A stretch of DNA of 64,000 bases from Phycisphaerales bacterium. GTDB lineage: Bacteria; Planctomycetota; Phycisphaerae; Phycisphaerales; UBA1924. Within the stretch, counting starts at the first letter, position 1. The number at the start of each line of letters is the position of its first letter. The position numbers and the translations under genes are program-made. This document shows positions 44,693 to 53,782 of the stretch, one piece after another. The stretch covers positions 62,001 to 126,000 of the forward strand of contig JADLFW010000033.1 in assembly GCA_020849615.1 (NCBI GenBank), written 5' to 3'. Below the pieces are notes generated by a model. It searched no databases. It was not told where the DNA came from and worked only from the letters and a program-made list of their open reading frames with translations.

Positions 44693-45441
44693 CTCGGCGC
44701 ATCATTCCATGCCTTGATGTCACCGACGGGCGCGTGGTGAAAGGGATCCGCTTTGCCGGGCTTCGCGATATGGGTGATCCAGCTGCCCTCGCCGCCGAGT
44801 ACGCATCCCAGGGCGCCGATGAGATCATCATTCTGGACATCTCCGCGACAACATCGCTCCGCGCCACTGCCGCGGATGTGGTGTCCCGATGCCGCGCCGC
44901 ACTCTCGATCCCGCTCACGGTCGGTGGCGGCGTGCGCAGCATCGATGACGCATCACGGTTGCTCGACCGTGGCGCCGATCGCGTGTGCGTGAACTCGGCC
45001 GCGGTGGAGCGCCCCGGGCTCATCACCGAGCTCGCGGACCGTTACGGAACGCAATGTGTCGTGGTTGCGGCCGATGCGCGGCGCAGTTCCGCTTTCTGCT
45101 GGACCATCCTCACCCGCTCCGGCCAGCTCGACACGGGACTCGACGCTGTGAGGTGGGCTCGCAAGGCGGGCGAACTCGGCGCCGGCGAGATGCTGCTGAC
45201 GAGTTGGGACCGGGACGGCACGCGGGATGGCTATGACCTTGAACTCCTGCGAGCGGTGTGCGGGGCCACTCGCATTCCGGTGGTCGCATCGGGCGGCGCT
45301 GCGACAGTCCGGCACATGAAAGACGCGTTCGACGCGGGAGCCGATGCGGTGCTGGCGGCATCGATCTTCCACGAGGGCGTTAAGTCCGTCGGCGCGATCA
45401 AGCAGGCTTTGTCCGGGTTTGGAGTGGAGGTGCGGCTGTGA
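44686..45441 (+). CDS. hisF: HisF, imidazole glycerol phosphate synthase cyclase subunit
   Basis: 251 residues from the ATG at 44686, inside the hisH end. TIM barrel with the catalytic Asp pair in IPCLDVTDGRVVKG and VVVAADARRSS, and phosphate loops TVGGGVRS and VVASGGAAT. It acts on the HisA product with ammonia from HisH. The stop overlaps the GTG of the next gene. Confidence 0.96.
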   Translation: MLTRRIIPCLDVTDGRVVKGIRFAGLRDMGDPAALAAEYASQGADEIIILDISATTSLRATAADVVSRCRAALSIPLTVGGGVRSIDDASRLLDRGADRVCVNSAAVERPGLITELADRYGTQCVVVAADARRSSAFCWTILTRSGQLDTGLDAVRWARKAGELGAGEMLLTSWDRDGTRDGYDLELLRAVCGATRIPVVASGGAATVRHMKDAFDAGADAVLAASIFHEGVKSVGAIKQALSGFGVEVRL

Positions 45442-46736
45442 TAGTGCCATCGATCGACCTCATGGCGAACCAAACCGTGCAACTCGTGAACGGACGGGAC
45501 CTCGCGCTGCAAGCCGGCGACCCTCGTCCCATCGCGCGCCGCTTCGGCTTGCTCGGAGAAGTCGCGGTCATCGACCTTGATGCGGCTCTGGGACGCGGGT
45601 CCAACCGCGAAGTGATTGCAGACTTGCTTGATCTGGCTCGCTGCCGCGTCGGCGGCGGGATACGGACGGCCGCGGATGCACGCCGCTGGCTGGATGCCGG
45701 CGCCGCCAAGGTCATCCTGGGCACAGCGGCGACACCGAGTATCCTCCGCGAGTTGCCACCTGAACGGGTGATCGCCGCGCTGGATGTCAACCGCGGCGAA
45801 GTTGTTGTCGAGGGCTGGCGACGCGGCACGGGCCGGACCGTTCTCGACCGCATCACCGAGCTACGCGGTCTGGTCGGTGGGTTCCTGGTTACATTCGTCG
45901 AGCAGGAGGGCATGCTGCAGGGCACCCGCCTCGACCTGGTTCCCGAGATCGTTTCCGCCGCGGAGGGTGCGCGCGTGACGATCGCGGGCGGTGTCACCAC
46001 ATCCAACGACATCCTGATGCTCGATCGAATGGGGGCTGATGCCCAGGTCGGCATGGCGCTTTACACGGGCCGGCTCGGCCTGGCCGACGCCTTTGCGGCG
46101 CCGCTGGTGTCCGACCGCGGCGATGGACTCTGGCCGACGGTTATCGTCGATGAGTTGGGGACAGCGCTGGGGCTGGCCTATTCCAACTCCGAGAGCCTCC
46201 GCCTCGCGATCGACCGCGCGCGCGGTGTCTACTACTCGCGTTCCCGGCGGAACCTGTGGAAGAAAGGCGAGCAGTCGGGGTGCACGCAGGAGCTGATTCG
46301 CATCGATGCCGACTGCGACCGAGACACCCTGCGATTCACCGTACGGCAGCGCGGGCCCGGCTTCTGTCACAACGGTACGGCGACCTGCTGGGGCCGGGCC
46401 GGCGGCCTCAGCGGCCTCGACCGGCTTCTCCGGGATCGCACGGCCGCGGCGCCTTCGGGTTCCTACGTTGCGCGCCTGCTCGCCGACCCGGCGCTGCTGG
46501 CCCGCAAGCTCGCCGAGGAATGCGGTGAACTGACCGCCGCCGCCACGGCGGATGAAGCCGTTCGAGAGGCGGCGGATGTGCTGTTCTTCGCGCTGGTCTC
46601 GCTGCGGGCTCGGGGCGGCGCACTGGCCGACGTGGCGGCTGAGCTGGATCGACGGCACGGTGTGGTGACTCGGAGGCCCGGCGACGCGAAGCCCTTGATC
46701 TCACCCTCGCGAACTTGCCCGGAGGCCCGGCGATGA
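45438..46736 (+). CDS. hisA: Trifunctional HisA-HisI-HisE fusion
   Basis: 432 residues, start codon GTG overlapping the hisF stop. Residues 1-~235: HisA (ProFAR isomerase) TIM barrel with Asp in VPSIDLMANQTVQLV and in ALDVNRGEV, plus VGGGIRTAAD. Residues ~238-330: HisI (PR-AMP cyclohydrolase), GLWPTVIVDELGTALGLAY, YYSRSRRNLWKKGEQSG, DADCDRDTLRFTV and the metal Cys/His in GPGFCHNGTATCW. Residues ~340-420: HisE (PR-ATP pyrophosphatase), RKLAEECGELTAAATAD, EAADVLFFALVSL. So steps 2, 3 and 4 sit on one chain. HisI-HisE fusions are common; a further N-terminal HisA is not. Confidence 0.94.
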   Translation: MIVPSIDLMANQTVQLVNGRDLALQAGDPRPIARRFGLLGEVAVIDLDAALGRGSNREVIADLLDLARCRVGGGIRTAADARRWLDAGAAKVILGTAATPSILRELPPERVIAALDVNRGEVVVEGWRRGTGRTVLDRITELRGLVGGFLVTFVEQEGMLQGTRLDLVPEIVSAAEGARVTIAGGVTTSNDILMLDRMGADAQVGMALYTGRLGLADAFAAPLVSDRGDGLWPTVIVDELGTALGLAYSNSESLRLAIDRARGVYYSRSRRNLWKKGEQSGCTQELIRIDADCDRDTLRFTVRQRGPGFCHNGTATCWGRAGGLSGLDRLLRDRTAAAPSGSYVARLLADPALLARKLAEECGELTAAATADEAVREAADVLFFALVSLRARGGALADVAAELDRRHGVVTRRPGDAKPLISPSRTCPEARR

Positions 46737-48028
46737 GCGGCACCATCCTGCCTCGCGTTCGCCCCGATGAAATGACAGGGCGGCTGATCTCCCCGATTCC
46801 TGCCGACATCATCGGCCCGGCACAGGACATCGTGACCGGCGTCCGCGCGGGCGGCGAGGCTGCGCTACGGCAGTACGCGGAGCGATGGGATGGGCTTGCG
46901 CACGGTTCGCCGCTGGTTCGCACCACACAATGCCTCGCCGATGCGACCGCACGACTTGACGAAGATGACCGCGGCCTGCTGCAACGGGTCGCCGACCGCA
47001 TCGAAGTCTTCGCCGCTGCGCAGCTGGCCTGCTTACAGCCCCTGAGCATTCCGATCGCCGGCGGCCGGGCCGGCCATGATCTGATTCCGGTTGAGCGGGC
47101 CGGCTGCTACGCCCCTGGCGGGCGATTCCCCCTGCCTTCCTCCGTGCTCATGACGGCCGTGACCGCGCGCGTCGCTGGCGTGCGGGAGATCTGGGTGGCG
47201 ACGCCGAACCCCTCCGATCTCATGCTGGCCGCGGCGGGCATCGCGGGCGCTTCCGGAGTGCTCGCCGCCGGCGGCGCCCACGGCATCGCCGCGATGGCGT
47301 TCGGCATCGCTGTTCCCAAGTGCGGTATCATCGCCGGGCCCGGCAACAAGTGGGTGACGGCGGCGAAGTACCTGGTCTCTTCAGCTGTCGGGATCGACAT
47401 GCTGGCCGGCCCGTCGGAGCTGGCTGTCCTTGCGGACGACACCGCCGACCCCGGACTGATCGCCGCCGACCTGCTCGCCCAAGCCGAGCACGATGACGAT
47501 GCGGTCCCGTACCTGATTACACCGGATGCATCGCTGGCCAGGGATGTGGATGCGGCGCTCGCCGCGCAGCTCCGGACGCTTTCCACCGCAACGACGGCCG
47601 CGCGGGCGCTCCGCAACGGTGCGGCGGTGATTACCACGACGCTCGACGATGCGCTGAGTGTCTGCGACCTTCTGGCCCCGGAGCACCTGGAGATCATGAC
47701 CCGCGACGCCCGGGGCGTCGCGGCGCGGATCCGCAATGCCGGCACGGTCTTCATCGGGCCTCGCTCCGCCGAAGTGCTGGGCGACTACGGCGCCGGGCCG
47801 AATCACGTGCTGCCCACCGGCGGGTCTGCGCGGTACCGCAGCGGCCTTTCGGTGTTCACCTTCCTTCGGGCCCGCACGTGGCTGCGGCGTGAGGCCGCGT
47901 CCGCCGATTCATCCACCCGTGATGCGATACGGCTCGCCCGGCTCGAAGGACTGGAGGCGCACGCCCGCGCGGCCGAGCGCCGGCAAGCCGCTCCGAGTTC
48001 GTCACTCAGCCAAAGCAGCCCCTCATGA
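46733..48028 (+). CDS. hisD: HisD, histidinol dehydrogenase
   Basis: 431 residues from the ATG at 46733, overlapping the previous stop as ATGA. It performs the last two oxidations to histidine with NAD+ and zinc. Visible: ERAGCYAPGGRFPLPSSVLM, IAGPGNKWVTAAKY, the zinc ligands in LAQAEHDDDA and DYGAGPNHVLPT, and the catalytic APEHLEIM. It is the last gene of the operon. In enteric bacteria hisD is second, so the order here is different. Confidence 0.96.
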   Translation: MSGTILPRVRPDEMTGRLISPIPADIIGPAQDIVTGVRAGGEAALRQYAERWDGLAHGSPLVRTTQCLADATARLDEDDRGLLQRVADRIEVFAAAQLACLQPLSIPIAGGRAGHDLIPVERAGCYAPGGRFPLPSSVLMTAVTARVAGVREIWVATPNPSDLMLAAAGIAGASGVLAAGGAHGIAAMAFGIAVPKCGIIAGPGNKWVTAAKYLVSSAVGIDMLAGPSELAVLADDTADPGLIAADLLAQAEHDDDAVPYLITPDASLARDVDAALAAQLRTLSTATTAARALRNGAAVITTTLDDALSVCDLLAPEHLEIMTRDARGVAARIRNAGTVFIGPRSAEVLGDYGAGPNHVLPTGGSARYRSGLSVFTFLRARTWLRREAASADSSTRDAIRLARLEGLEAHARAAERRQAAPSSSLSQSSPS

Positions 48029-48083
48029 GCAGCAGGATCAGGATGATCGGGATCGGCACTCCGAGAGCCCACAGGAGAATCAT
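48006..48083 (-). CDS. Possible 25-residue hydrophobic membrane peptide
   Basis: ATG at 48083 to TGA, encoding MILLWALGVPIPIILILLL followed by MRGCFG: one membrane helix. AAGG lies about 8 nt upstream. It overlaps the 3' end of hisD on the opposite strand by 23 nt. Whether it is translated is unknown; composition and start context make it plausible. It stands next to a cluster of small stress and membrane genes on the same strand. Confidence 0.4.
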   Translation of the reverse strand: MILLWALGVPIPIILILLLMRGCFG

Positions 48084-48196
48084 GGGCCGTACCTTGCCGG
48101 GCCGTGATGGCCCGCGCCAGCCCGCACTTTCATCGCTCCTCAGCATTATCCGCTCCCTCGCATAGGCACACCCCGCTCGCGCTGCGCCGCGGGCGC

Positions 48197-48658
48197 TCAC
48201 TCCGACAGGAACCGCGGCACTTCGCGCAGCAGGCGGAGGTGGCTTTCCACACGCCGTGTGCTCTCGGCCTGCCGCTGAATCACATCCACCAGCTCGTCGG
48301 CGCCGCCCTCTCTCACCGCCGCGTTGTACGCGTTCCTGATCCATGATTCTGCACGGAGCACCCCGTTGAGCACCGCGCGGTCGCCGCCGCGCTGAGCCAG
48401 GTCATCCAGCTCGGCCCACCAGCGTGGAGCCCGCGTCGGCACCGAGACAGCATCGGCGTCACCCAGGGCCTTCAGGACCGAACGCAGCTCCACGGCGAAC
48501 TCCTCCCGTGTCACCGCGCACGCCCGGAGCGTGCGGGCGAGAGCCGGGCTCCGCGAGCAATCCGCCGCGCGTGCCAATCCCTGTGCGCTGTCCAAGTTGC
48601 CAGCGATGAGAGATCGCAGGTGCCGCAGCACCGCCGGCGTCGTCGTGATGCACAACAT
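48197..48658 (-). CDS. DUF2383/PA2169-type four-helix-bundle protein
   Basis: 153 residues from the ATG at 48658. Mostly helical with the family's repeated pattern: AVLRHLRSLIAGNLDSAQGL, CAVTREEFAVELRSVLKAL, GDRAVLNGVLRAESWIRNAY, VDVIQRQAESTRRVESHLRL. The family is ferritin-like in fold and often sits in stress-response clusters; its biochemical role is not established. It is followed by hydrophobic small-protein genes on the same strand. Confidence 0.75.
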   Translation of the reverse strand: MLCITTTPAVLRHLRSLIAGNLDSAQGLARAADCSRSPALARTLRACAVTREEFAVELRSVLKALGDADAVSVPTRAPRWWAELDDLAQRGGDRAVLNGVLRAESWIRNAYNAAVREGGADELVDVIQRQAESTRRVESHLRLLREVPRFLSE

Positions 48659-48699
48659 GCTTCGCTCCTCACCCACGCGCCCGATTCGCCCGACGGGCG

Positions 48700-48876
48700 C
48701 TACACCGTCGGCTTGCCGCTCCTCATCAATCCAGCGATCAGCGACACAAGAAACAGGACCAGGAAGACGAAGAACAGCACCTGCGCGATGCTCGCCGCTC
48801 CCGCGGCGATGCCGCCGAACCCGAAGATCGCGGCGATGATCGCGATGATGAAGAACGCGAGTGCCCACTGCAACAT
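48700..48876 (-). CDS. DUF1328 small membrane protein (YtjA-like)
   Basis: 58 residues, two membrane helices: [20 protein letters not shown], then [22 protein letters not shown]. This start and the GFGGIA turn are diagnostic of the family. A strong ribosome-binding site (AAAGGAG) stands ~8 nt before the ATG. Members are commonly induced by envelope or general stress. Confidence 0.93.
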   Translation of the reverse strand: MLQWALAFFIIAIIAAIFGFGGIAAGAASIAQVLFFVFLVLFLVSLIAGLMRSGKPTV

Positions 48877-48911
48877 GTGACGACTCCTTTCGTATGCCCC
48901 GGCGGTCTTGG

Positions 48912-49094
48912 TCAGTTCTTGGCGTCTCGGGCCGTGTCCTCGATGCCTTCGCCCGCGCTTTTGATGTCCTTGCCGACACCCTCGGTGGTGTTGCACGCCG
49001 TCAGCACGGCGGCGAGGATGCCGGCGGCGATCAGCCCGAGCCCGACGCGGCGGCCGTTCGCGAGCACGCGACCTGTTTCAAGCTGCTTCAACAT
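48912..49094 (-). CDS. Entericidin-family small lipoprotein
   Basis: 60 residues from the ATG at 49094 (GAGGAG just upstream). A hydrophobic segment with lipobox (ILAAVLTAC) is followed by the entericidin signature [21 protein letters not shown]. In E. coli, EcnA and EcnB form a toxin-antidote lipoprotein pair tied to stationary phase; only one copy is visible here. It lies between the DUF1328 and PRC-barrel genes. Confidence 0.92.
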   Translation of the reverse strand: MLKQLETGRVLANGRRVGLGLIAAGILAAVLTACNTTEGVGKDIKSAGEGIEDTARDAKN

Positions 49095-49213
49095 GGGTAT
49101 CTGCTCCTCAATGATCACAGTCACGAATGGGCCCTGCTGCGGGCCCGAAACGGGCGGCCCGGCTTTCGCCGTTCCGCCCGCGCTCGGACGGCTGTTCACG
49201 CACTCCACCGGAC

Positions 49214-49453
49214 CTATGGCTCGCGCGGTACCGGCTCGACCACTCCCAGCCGAAGCAGCATGCTCATCGCCTCTGTCAGTTCAGAGAGCGTGAAGCCGGG
49301 TCGGATCCCCGCGGCGCCGGGATCAATGACCAGCACACGCACCACACCCCGCCGCCCCTGTTCGGAATGGAGGGCCTGAAGAATCGCATCGGCCGCGTCG
49401 CACAGCCGGGCCGAATCCACTGCGGGCTTCTTGGATCGGAAATCTCGGGGCAT
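49214..49453 (-). CDS. Small uncharacterised protein
   Basis: 79 residues starting MPRDFRSKKPAVDSARLCDA. It is predicted to be soluble, with one hydrophobic strand (VVRVLVIDPGAAG) and an amphipathic helix (TLSELTEAMSMLLRLGVVE). I do not recognise a family. It follows the PRC-barrel gene by 22 nt on the same strand, which supports it as a real gene of that transcript. Confidence 0.6.
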   Translation of the reverse strand: MPRDFRSKKPAVDSARLCDAADAILQALHSEQGRRGVVRVLVIDPGAAGIRPGFTLSELTEAMSMLLRLGVVEPVPREP

Positions 49454-49475
49454 AGGTCGGCTCCCCAGGGGTTAT

Positions 49476-51050
49476 CTAGCGGCGATCCCACACAGGCTGA
49501 TCGCTCTGGTCGATCAGGACAACCGACTTGCCGTTGTGGTCCACGGACCGGGCCAGCAGGAACGTGCGGCCGCCCACCGTGACCCGTCGCGCCTCCACCT
49601 TCACGGGATCGCCGGTGCGGCAGCCGAGCTCCTGATTGTCCATGTACCACGCCGGGCCCAGCAGAACGGTTTCCTCACCGCTCGAGGTTGACACCTTGAT
49701 GGCGCGGGCCGGCGCCGCCCCGCCATCAAACTTCACCTCGGTGATCTCGACTATCTTGCCATCCACAGTCTTCTGCGTCGTGGCGTCGGAGGACGCCAGG
49801 ATCGCGCCTCTGCGGCCCCACGCATCGCCGGGCCCACCGCGGCCCTCGGCGCCGTGCATGGCGCCGGTGCCCAGTTGCGGGGGCGGGACGTCATAGGCTC
49901 GGTACACCTGGTCCGGGAAAGTGCCGGTGTTCAGGGTGGACAGGTCCGAGGGGGTCTCCGGGCTCGCCAGAACCATCTCCTTGGAGGCATCGACCCTCAC
50001 CGTCCCATCCAGCCCCACGGTGGCGACCGACCACGGCACCAGCCGCTTGGTGTCGGCGATCCCGAGGAAGTTCTCGTTGGGGTCGATCGACAGCAGCGCG
50101 ATCTCGCCAGACCGGCTCGCCAGGATCACGTCATCGACCTTGCCGCACTCTACTCCGCGGCAGTCAACACGCTGCCCACGGATGTCACTCAGCAGAACGT
50201 ACCGCCAGTAGGGAGTGCCGTACTCGTGCCCGTCCGATCGGGCTGACTTCATGGTCCACAGCGGAGCGCCACCGCTCTCGCGGAGCACCAGCTCGCGCTC
50301 GCCGCTGCGGAGCGAACTGGCCACCCACAGGCCGCCCGGATCCCGCGGCAGTGACATCGCCTCGATCGTCACCTTGTCTCCCCGCATGGGCGCAGCCGCA
50401 CCGCCGTTGACGAACCAGGACGGACCCAGGGCGACCCGGCGGGTCTCACCGGCCGCGGTCTTGACCTCGATCTCCACCTGCTCCCCGTAAGTTCCGCGCG
50501 TTCTGTGCACCGAAGTCACCTCGCCCTCGATCCGTTCGCGTGAGGCTCCTTCGAGCGCGCCGGCGTAGGCATCGGCGGGCCGCTCCGCGTCCGGCTGCAG
50601 CCTGCCGCGGAGCCGGTCATCCGCGTCCTTGCCCTCGCGAAGCCCGGTCCACGCGTCTGCTGAGAACTCCGGATACTGCTCGAGCTGCTCCCGGGTCATC
50701 GGAAGGGCGAGCTTGTCGGCCGCGGCATCCCAGCGCAGCTCGCGGTACGGGATCGCGATCTGGCGACCGCCGAGCCCGAGGATGGTGCCGGTCTTCAATA
50801 TCGCATGCTCGATGCGCCCGGAACCACGATCGAGGATGAGATCCGACACTTCGGCGATCTCCTCTCCGTTGGTATTCACCACGTCGCGTCCGCTCAGCCA
50901 GGTGCAGGACCGAAGGTCGGGGTGACTCCGGTCGGTCGCAATCGCCGCGGGCCGAGCGCCCCGGTCGTCGGGCTGGCGGGCCATCAACGTCCCGGCAGAT
51001 GCGGCGAGGACGAGTGCGGCTGCGGCGCGGAATGAGGTGCTGGTTCTCAT
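49476..51050 (-). CDS. Exported protein with PRC-barrel-like domains
   Basis: 524 residues from the ATG at 51050. Signal peptide SFRAAAALVLAASAGTLMA. Residues ~45-110 form a PRC-barrel (LSGRDVVNTNGEEIAEVSDLILDRGSGRIEHAIL), and a second appears near residue 290 (LLSDIRGQRVDCRGVECGKVDDVILASRSGEIALL). Between and after these are two small beta domains with matching motifs (ALGPSWFVNGGAAAPMRGDKVTIEA and LLGPAWYMDNQELGCRTGDPVKVEA), an internal duplication. PRC-barrels bind RNA-processing or photosynthetic partners; exported ones are common in stress loci. Divergent from the response regulator gene. Confidence 0.85.
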   Translation of the reverse strand: MRTSTSFRAAAALVLAASAGTLMARQPDDRGARPAAIATDRSHPDLRSCTWLSGRDVVNTNGEEIAEVSDLILDRGSGRIEHAILKTGTILGLGGRQIAIPYRELRWDAAADKLALPMTREQLEQYPEFSADAWTGLREGKDADDRLRGRLQPDAERPADAYAGALEGASRERIEGEVTSVHRTRGTYGEQVEIEVKTAAGETRRVALGPSWFVNGGAAAPMRGDKVTIEAMSLPRDPGGLWVASSLRSGERELVLRESGGAPLWTMKSARSDGHEYGTPYWRYVLLSDIRGQRVDCRGVECGKVDDVILASRSGEIALLSIDPNENFLGIADTKRLVPWSVATVGLDGTVRVDASKEMVLASPETPSDLSTLNTGTFPDQVYRAYDVPPPQLGTGAMHGAEGRGGPGDAWGRRGAILASSDATTQKTVDGKIVEITEVKFDGGAAPARAIKVSTSSGEETVLLGPAWYMDNQELGCRTGDPVKVEARRVTVGGRTFLLARSVDHNGKSVVLIDQSDQPVWDRR

Positions 51051-51287
51051 GTCTGTTCTCCTGTCGGTTCGCCGCCGCTCACAGACCCCCGCTGGGCCGA
51101 CGGCTTGCCTCGAATGGGATACGCACAACCATCCCCGCACGGGATGACCGCGGGGTGAGCCCCTCATAAAAGTCTGTTCATGTTGCCCACGCAGCAATCC
51201 GGGCGCGCGTCCTGTGCGGAATCGCATCTCTCCTCTATACTCACGCTGGATTGTGATCGCTGTTCTTCCTTCTCGGAGACCGTCCCC

Positions 51288-51968
51288 ATGCGCGTACTTG
51301 TCATCGAGGACAATCCCAAGATGGCGGCAGCCGTCCAGAAGGGACTTCAGGAGCACGGATTCGCGGCGGATACCTCCCACACGGGCTGCGAAGGAGAAGA
51401 TCTCGCGGCCTCGGGGATCTACGACCTCATCCTGCTGGACCTGATGCTGCCCGATCGCGACGGCGTGGAGGTCTGCCGGAACCTGCGCCGCCGGGGCGTC
51501 AAGGCCAAGGTCCTCATGCTGACCGCCCTGAGCTCGACGGACGACAAGGTCCAGGGGCTTGACTCCGGCTCCGATGACTATCTCACCAAGCCGTTCGAGT
51601 TTGAAGAACTCCTCGCCCGGGTCCGCGCCCTGCTCCGCAGGGGCGATGCCTCCGAGTCCCGGTTTCTCAAGTGTGATGACCTGGAGCTCGACCTCTACAC
51701 CCGCGTGGCCAAGCGAGACGGCCGTACTGTCGAGCTGTCGAACAAGGAGTTCATGCTGCTCGAGTACCTGATGCGGAACCCCAACCGCGTGCTCTCCAGG
51801 ACTCAGATCGGGGAGAAGATCTGGGATATGAACTTCGAGCCCAGCAGCAACGTGGTGGATGTCTACGTCTCCTCGCTGCGAAAGAAGGTGGACCGCGGCT
51901 TCACACGGGAGCTGATCCACACCATCAAGGGCGTCGGCTACCGGCTCGGCATTGTGGATGATGTGTGA
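51288..51968 (+). CDS. OmpR/PhoB-family response regulator
   Basis: 226 residues from the ATG at 51288. The receiver domain has the acidic pair in VIEDN, phospho-acceptor Asp in LILLDLMLPDRDG near residue 52, Thr in MLTALSS and Lys in YLTKPFEF. The C-terminal winged helix is typical (VELSNKEFMLLEYLMRNPNR, VVDVYVSSLRKKVD, IHTIKGVGYRL). It is translationally coupled to the histidine kinase downstream and divergent from the PRC-barrel gene, which is a natural candidate target. Confidence 0.95.
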   Translation: MRVLVIEDNPKMAAAVQKGLQEHGFAADTSHTGCEGEDLAASGIYDLILLDLMLPDRDGVEVCRNLRRRGVKAKVLMLTALSSTDDKVQGLDSGSDDYLTKPFEFEELLARVRALLRRGDASESRFLKCDDLELDLYTRVAKRDGRTVELSNKEFMLLEYLMRNPNRVLSRTQIGEKIWDMNFEPSSNVVDVYVSSLRKKVDRGFTRELIHTIKGVGYRLGIVDDV

Positions 51969-53482
51969 TGTCGGTGGCGCTGCCCCACATCCTCGCGGAC
52001 AGCCGCCACTCACTCCGACTCAAGCTGACCTTCTGGATGCTCGCCGTCTGCACGGCGCTCCAGATGGCGCTCGGCGCCGCGATCTTCCTCTACGAGCGTC
52101 AGGCCGTTGTCCGTGCTTCCAACTCGCTCCTCCAGCAGCGCGCCGACGCCACGGCCGCCGGCATCCGGGACGCGGAGTATTCGCTGACCGACCGCGAGCT
52201 CGACCGCATCGCGGGCAACACCGACCGCATCGCCGATGCGGAGCACCTCGTCGTCATCCTCTATAGCCAGGAAGGCGTGCCGCTGGTGTCCAATCGCAGG
52301 CCGCCGGTACCGTTCAGTTCGATCAGCGCCGCGTCAGATGGCCGCCCGCAGGTGTCCCCGGCCCGCGGTCGATTGCCCGGCTTCGCCGCCGGGCCCGACA
52401 GTGAGTGCCGTTACCTCGCCCTCCCCCTTCAAGCCGCGGACGACCGCCGGTTCACGCTGCTGGCGGCCATGACCGATCAGCACTACGAATCCCTGGTCAA
52501 CGTATACGCCTGGGTGCTGGGCCTCTCCATCCCGGTCGGCGCCATCGCGGCGGCCGTCGCCGGCTGGCTCGTCTCGGGCATCGCCACCGCCCCGATCCGC
52601 CATCTTCGGCAGTTGGCCGGGACTCTCTCCCCCGAATCTCTGACCAAGGCCGCGCCCACACCGAGCCCGGCGCCGGAGCTCGCGGCCCTCCAGGCCGACC
52701 TCAGCGAGACCCGGGCCAAGCTTCTGCAGGCGTTCCAGGCCCAGGACCGCTTCGTGTCGAGTGTCTCACATGAACTGAAGACTCCCATCGCTGTGCTGCT
52801 CACCGAAGCCCAGACCCTGCGGCCCGACCAGCTCCCGGAGGATGCCCGGCGCTTTGTGCTGAGCGTGGTCGAGGAGATGCGGCGCCTGGGAAGCATGGTC
52901 GAGAGCTTCCTGACGTTGACCAAGATCCGCGGAGGCAAGACCACACTTGGGTCCGTTGAGATGTGCGTGCTCAACGAAGCTGTCATGGACGCGGTCGAGG
53001 CCAGCAACAAGATGGCCCGGCAGTACAACGTGACCCTGGTGCCCGACCTGGCGGACACCGACGAGCTATTGCTGATTTCCGGCAGCCCGGAGCTCCTGCG
53101 CGTCATGATCGACAACCTGATCCGCAACGCGATCCGGTTCAGCCCGGAGCATCACCAGGTGTCCATCCGGGTCTTCGAGGAGAACGGCGGCTGTGTCATC
53201 CGCATTCGCGATTTCGGCCCCGCCGTTCCCGGCCCGCTCATCGACAAGCTGTTCGATCGCTTTGTGCAGGCGCCCGGCGAGGAGCAGCTGGGCCGCGGGC
53301 ACGGGCTGGGTCTCTCGATCGCGCAGGGCATCGCGGAGCTTCATCGCGGCCGCATTACCGTTCACAACCTTGAAGAGCGCGGCTGCGAGTTCTCGATCTG
53401 GCTGCCTCGCGCGGCTCCCGACCGTGTCTCCCCGACCCGTGCGCAGGTAAACGGGCCGGCCGCGCCCCGGCCGACCCGTTGA
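51968..53482 (+). CDS. Sensor histidine kinase, partner of the OmpR-type regulator
   Basis: 504 residues from the ATG at 51968, overlapping the regulator stop by one base (TGATG); a GTG three bases earlier is also possible. Layout: membrane helix (LTFWMLAVCTALQMALGAAIFL), periplasmic sensor of ~140 residues, second helix (WVLGLSIPVGAIAAAVAGWLV) with HAMP, HisKA with phospho-His in SSVSHELKTPIAV, and HATPase with N box (LIRNAIRF), G1 (IRDFGPAVPG) and G2 (GRGHGLGLSIAQGI). The stimulus is not deducible; its neighbours suggest envelope stress. Confidence 0.93.
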   Translation: MSVALPHILADSRHSLRLKLTFWMLAVCTALQMALGAAIFLYERQAVVRASNSLLQQRADATAAGIRDAEYSLTDRELDRIAGNTDRIADAEHLVVILYSQEGVPLVSNRRPPVPFSSISAASDGRPQVSPARGRLPGFAAGPDSECRYLALPLQAADDRRFTLLAAMTDQHYESLVNVYAWVLGLSIPVGAIAAAVAGWLVSGIATAPIRHLRQLAGTLSPESLTKAAPTPSPAPELAALQADLSETRAKLLQAFQAQDRFVSSVSHELKTPIAVLLTEAQTLRPDQLPEDARRFVLSVVEEMRRLGSMVESFLTLTKIRGGKTTLGSVEMCVLNEAVMDAVEASNKMARQYNVTLVPDLADTDELLLISGSPELLRVMIDNLIRNAIRFSPEHHQVSIRVFEENGGCVIRIRDFGPAVPGPLIDKLFDRFVQAPGEEQLGRGHGLGLSIAQGIAELHRGRITVHNLEERGCEFSIWLPRAAPDRVSPTRAQVNGPAAPRPTR

Positions 53483-53511
53483 AACTCGCCCCAGAGCCGG
53501 TCCATTCAGCG

Positions 53512-53718
53512 TCAGTCGCGGCTGCAGGCGGTGCAGAACTCGTCCACTTCCCTCTGCACCTCCTCCTTTGTCTTGCCGTACTTGCGCTGGATGACGCCTT
53601 CGAGCTGCTGCCGGCGGCCGCTGATCACATCCAGCTCATCATCCGTGATCCTCCCCCACTTCTCCTTGACCTTGCCTTTGAACTGCTTCCAGTTGCCCTC
53701 GACTTGATCCCAGTTCAT
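53512..53718 (-). CDS. CsbD-family stress protein
   Basis: 68 residues starting MNWDQVEGNWKQFKGKVKEK, the standard CsbD opening, then WGRITDDELDVISGRRQQLEG and YGKTKEEVQREVDEF. In Bacillus, CsbD is controlled by the general stress sigma factor. The ribosome-binding site is nearly perfect (AGGAGG). A Cys-x-x-Cys at the C-terminus (CTACSRD) is not usual for the family. Confidence 0.95.
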   Translation of the reverse strand: MNWDQVEGNWKQFKGKVKEKWGRITDDELDVISGRRQQLEGVIQRKYGKTKEEVQREVDEFCTACSRD

Positions 53719-53782
53719 CGCGTTAGACCTCCTGTGGAATATCGCGGGTATCCCGCGTTGTACGCGCCCCGCGAATGATGCC

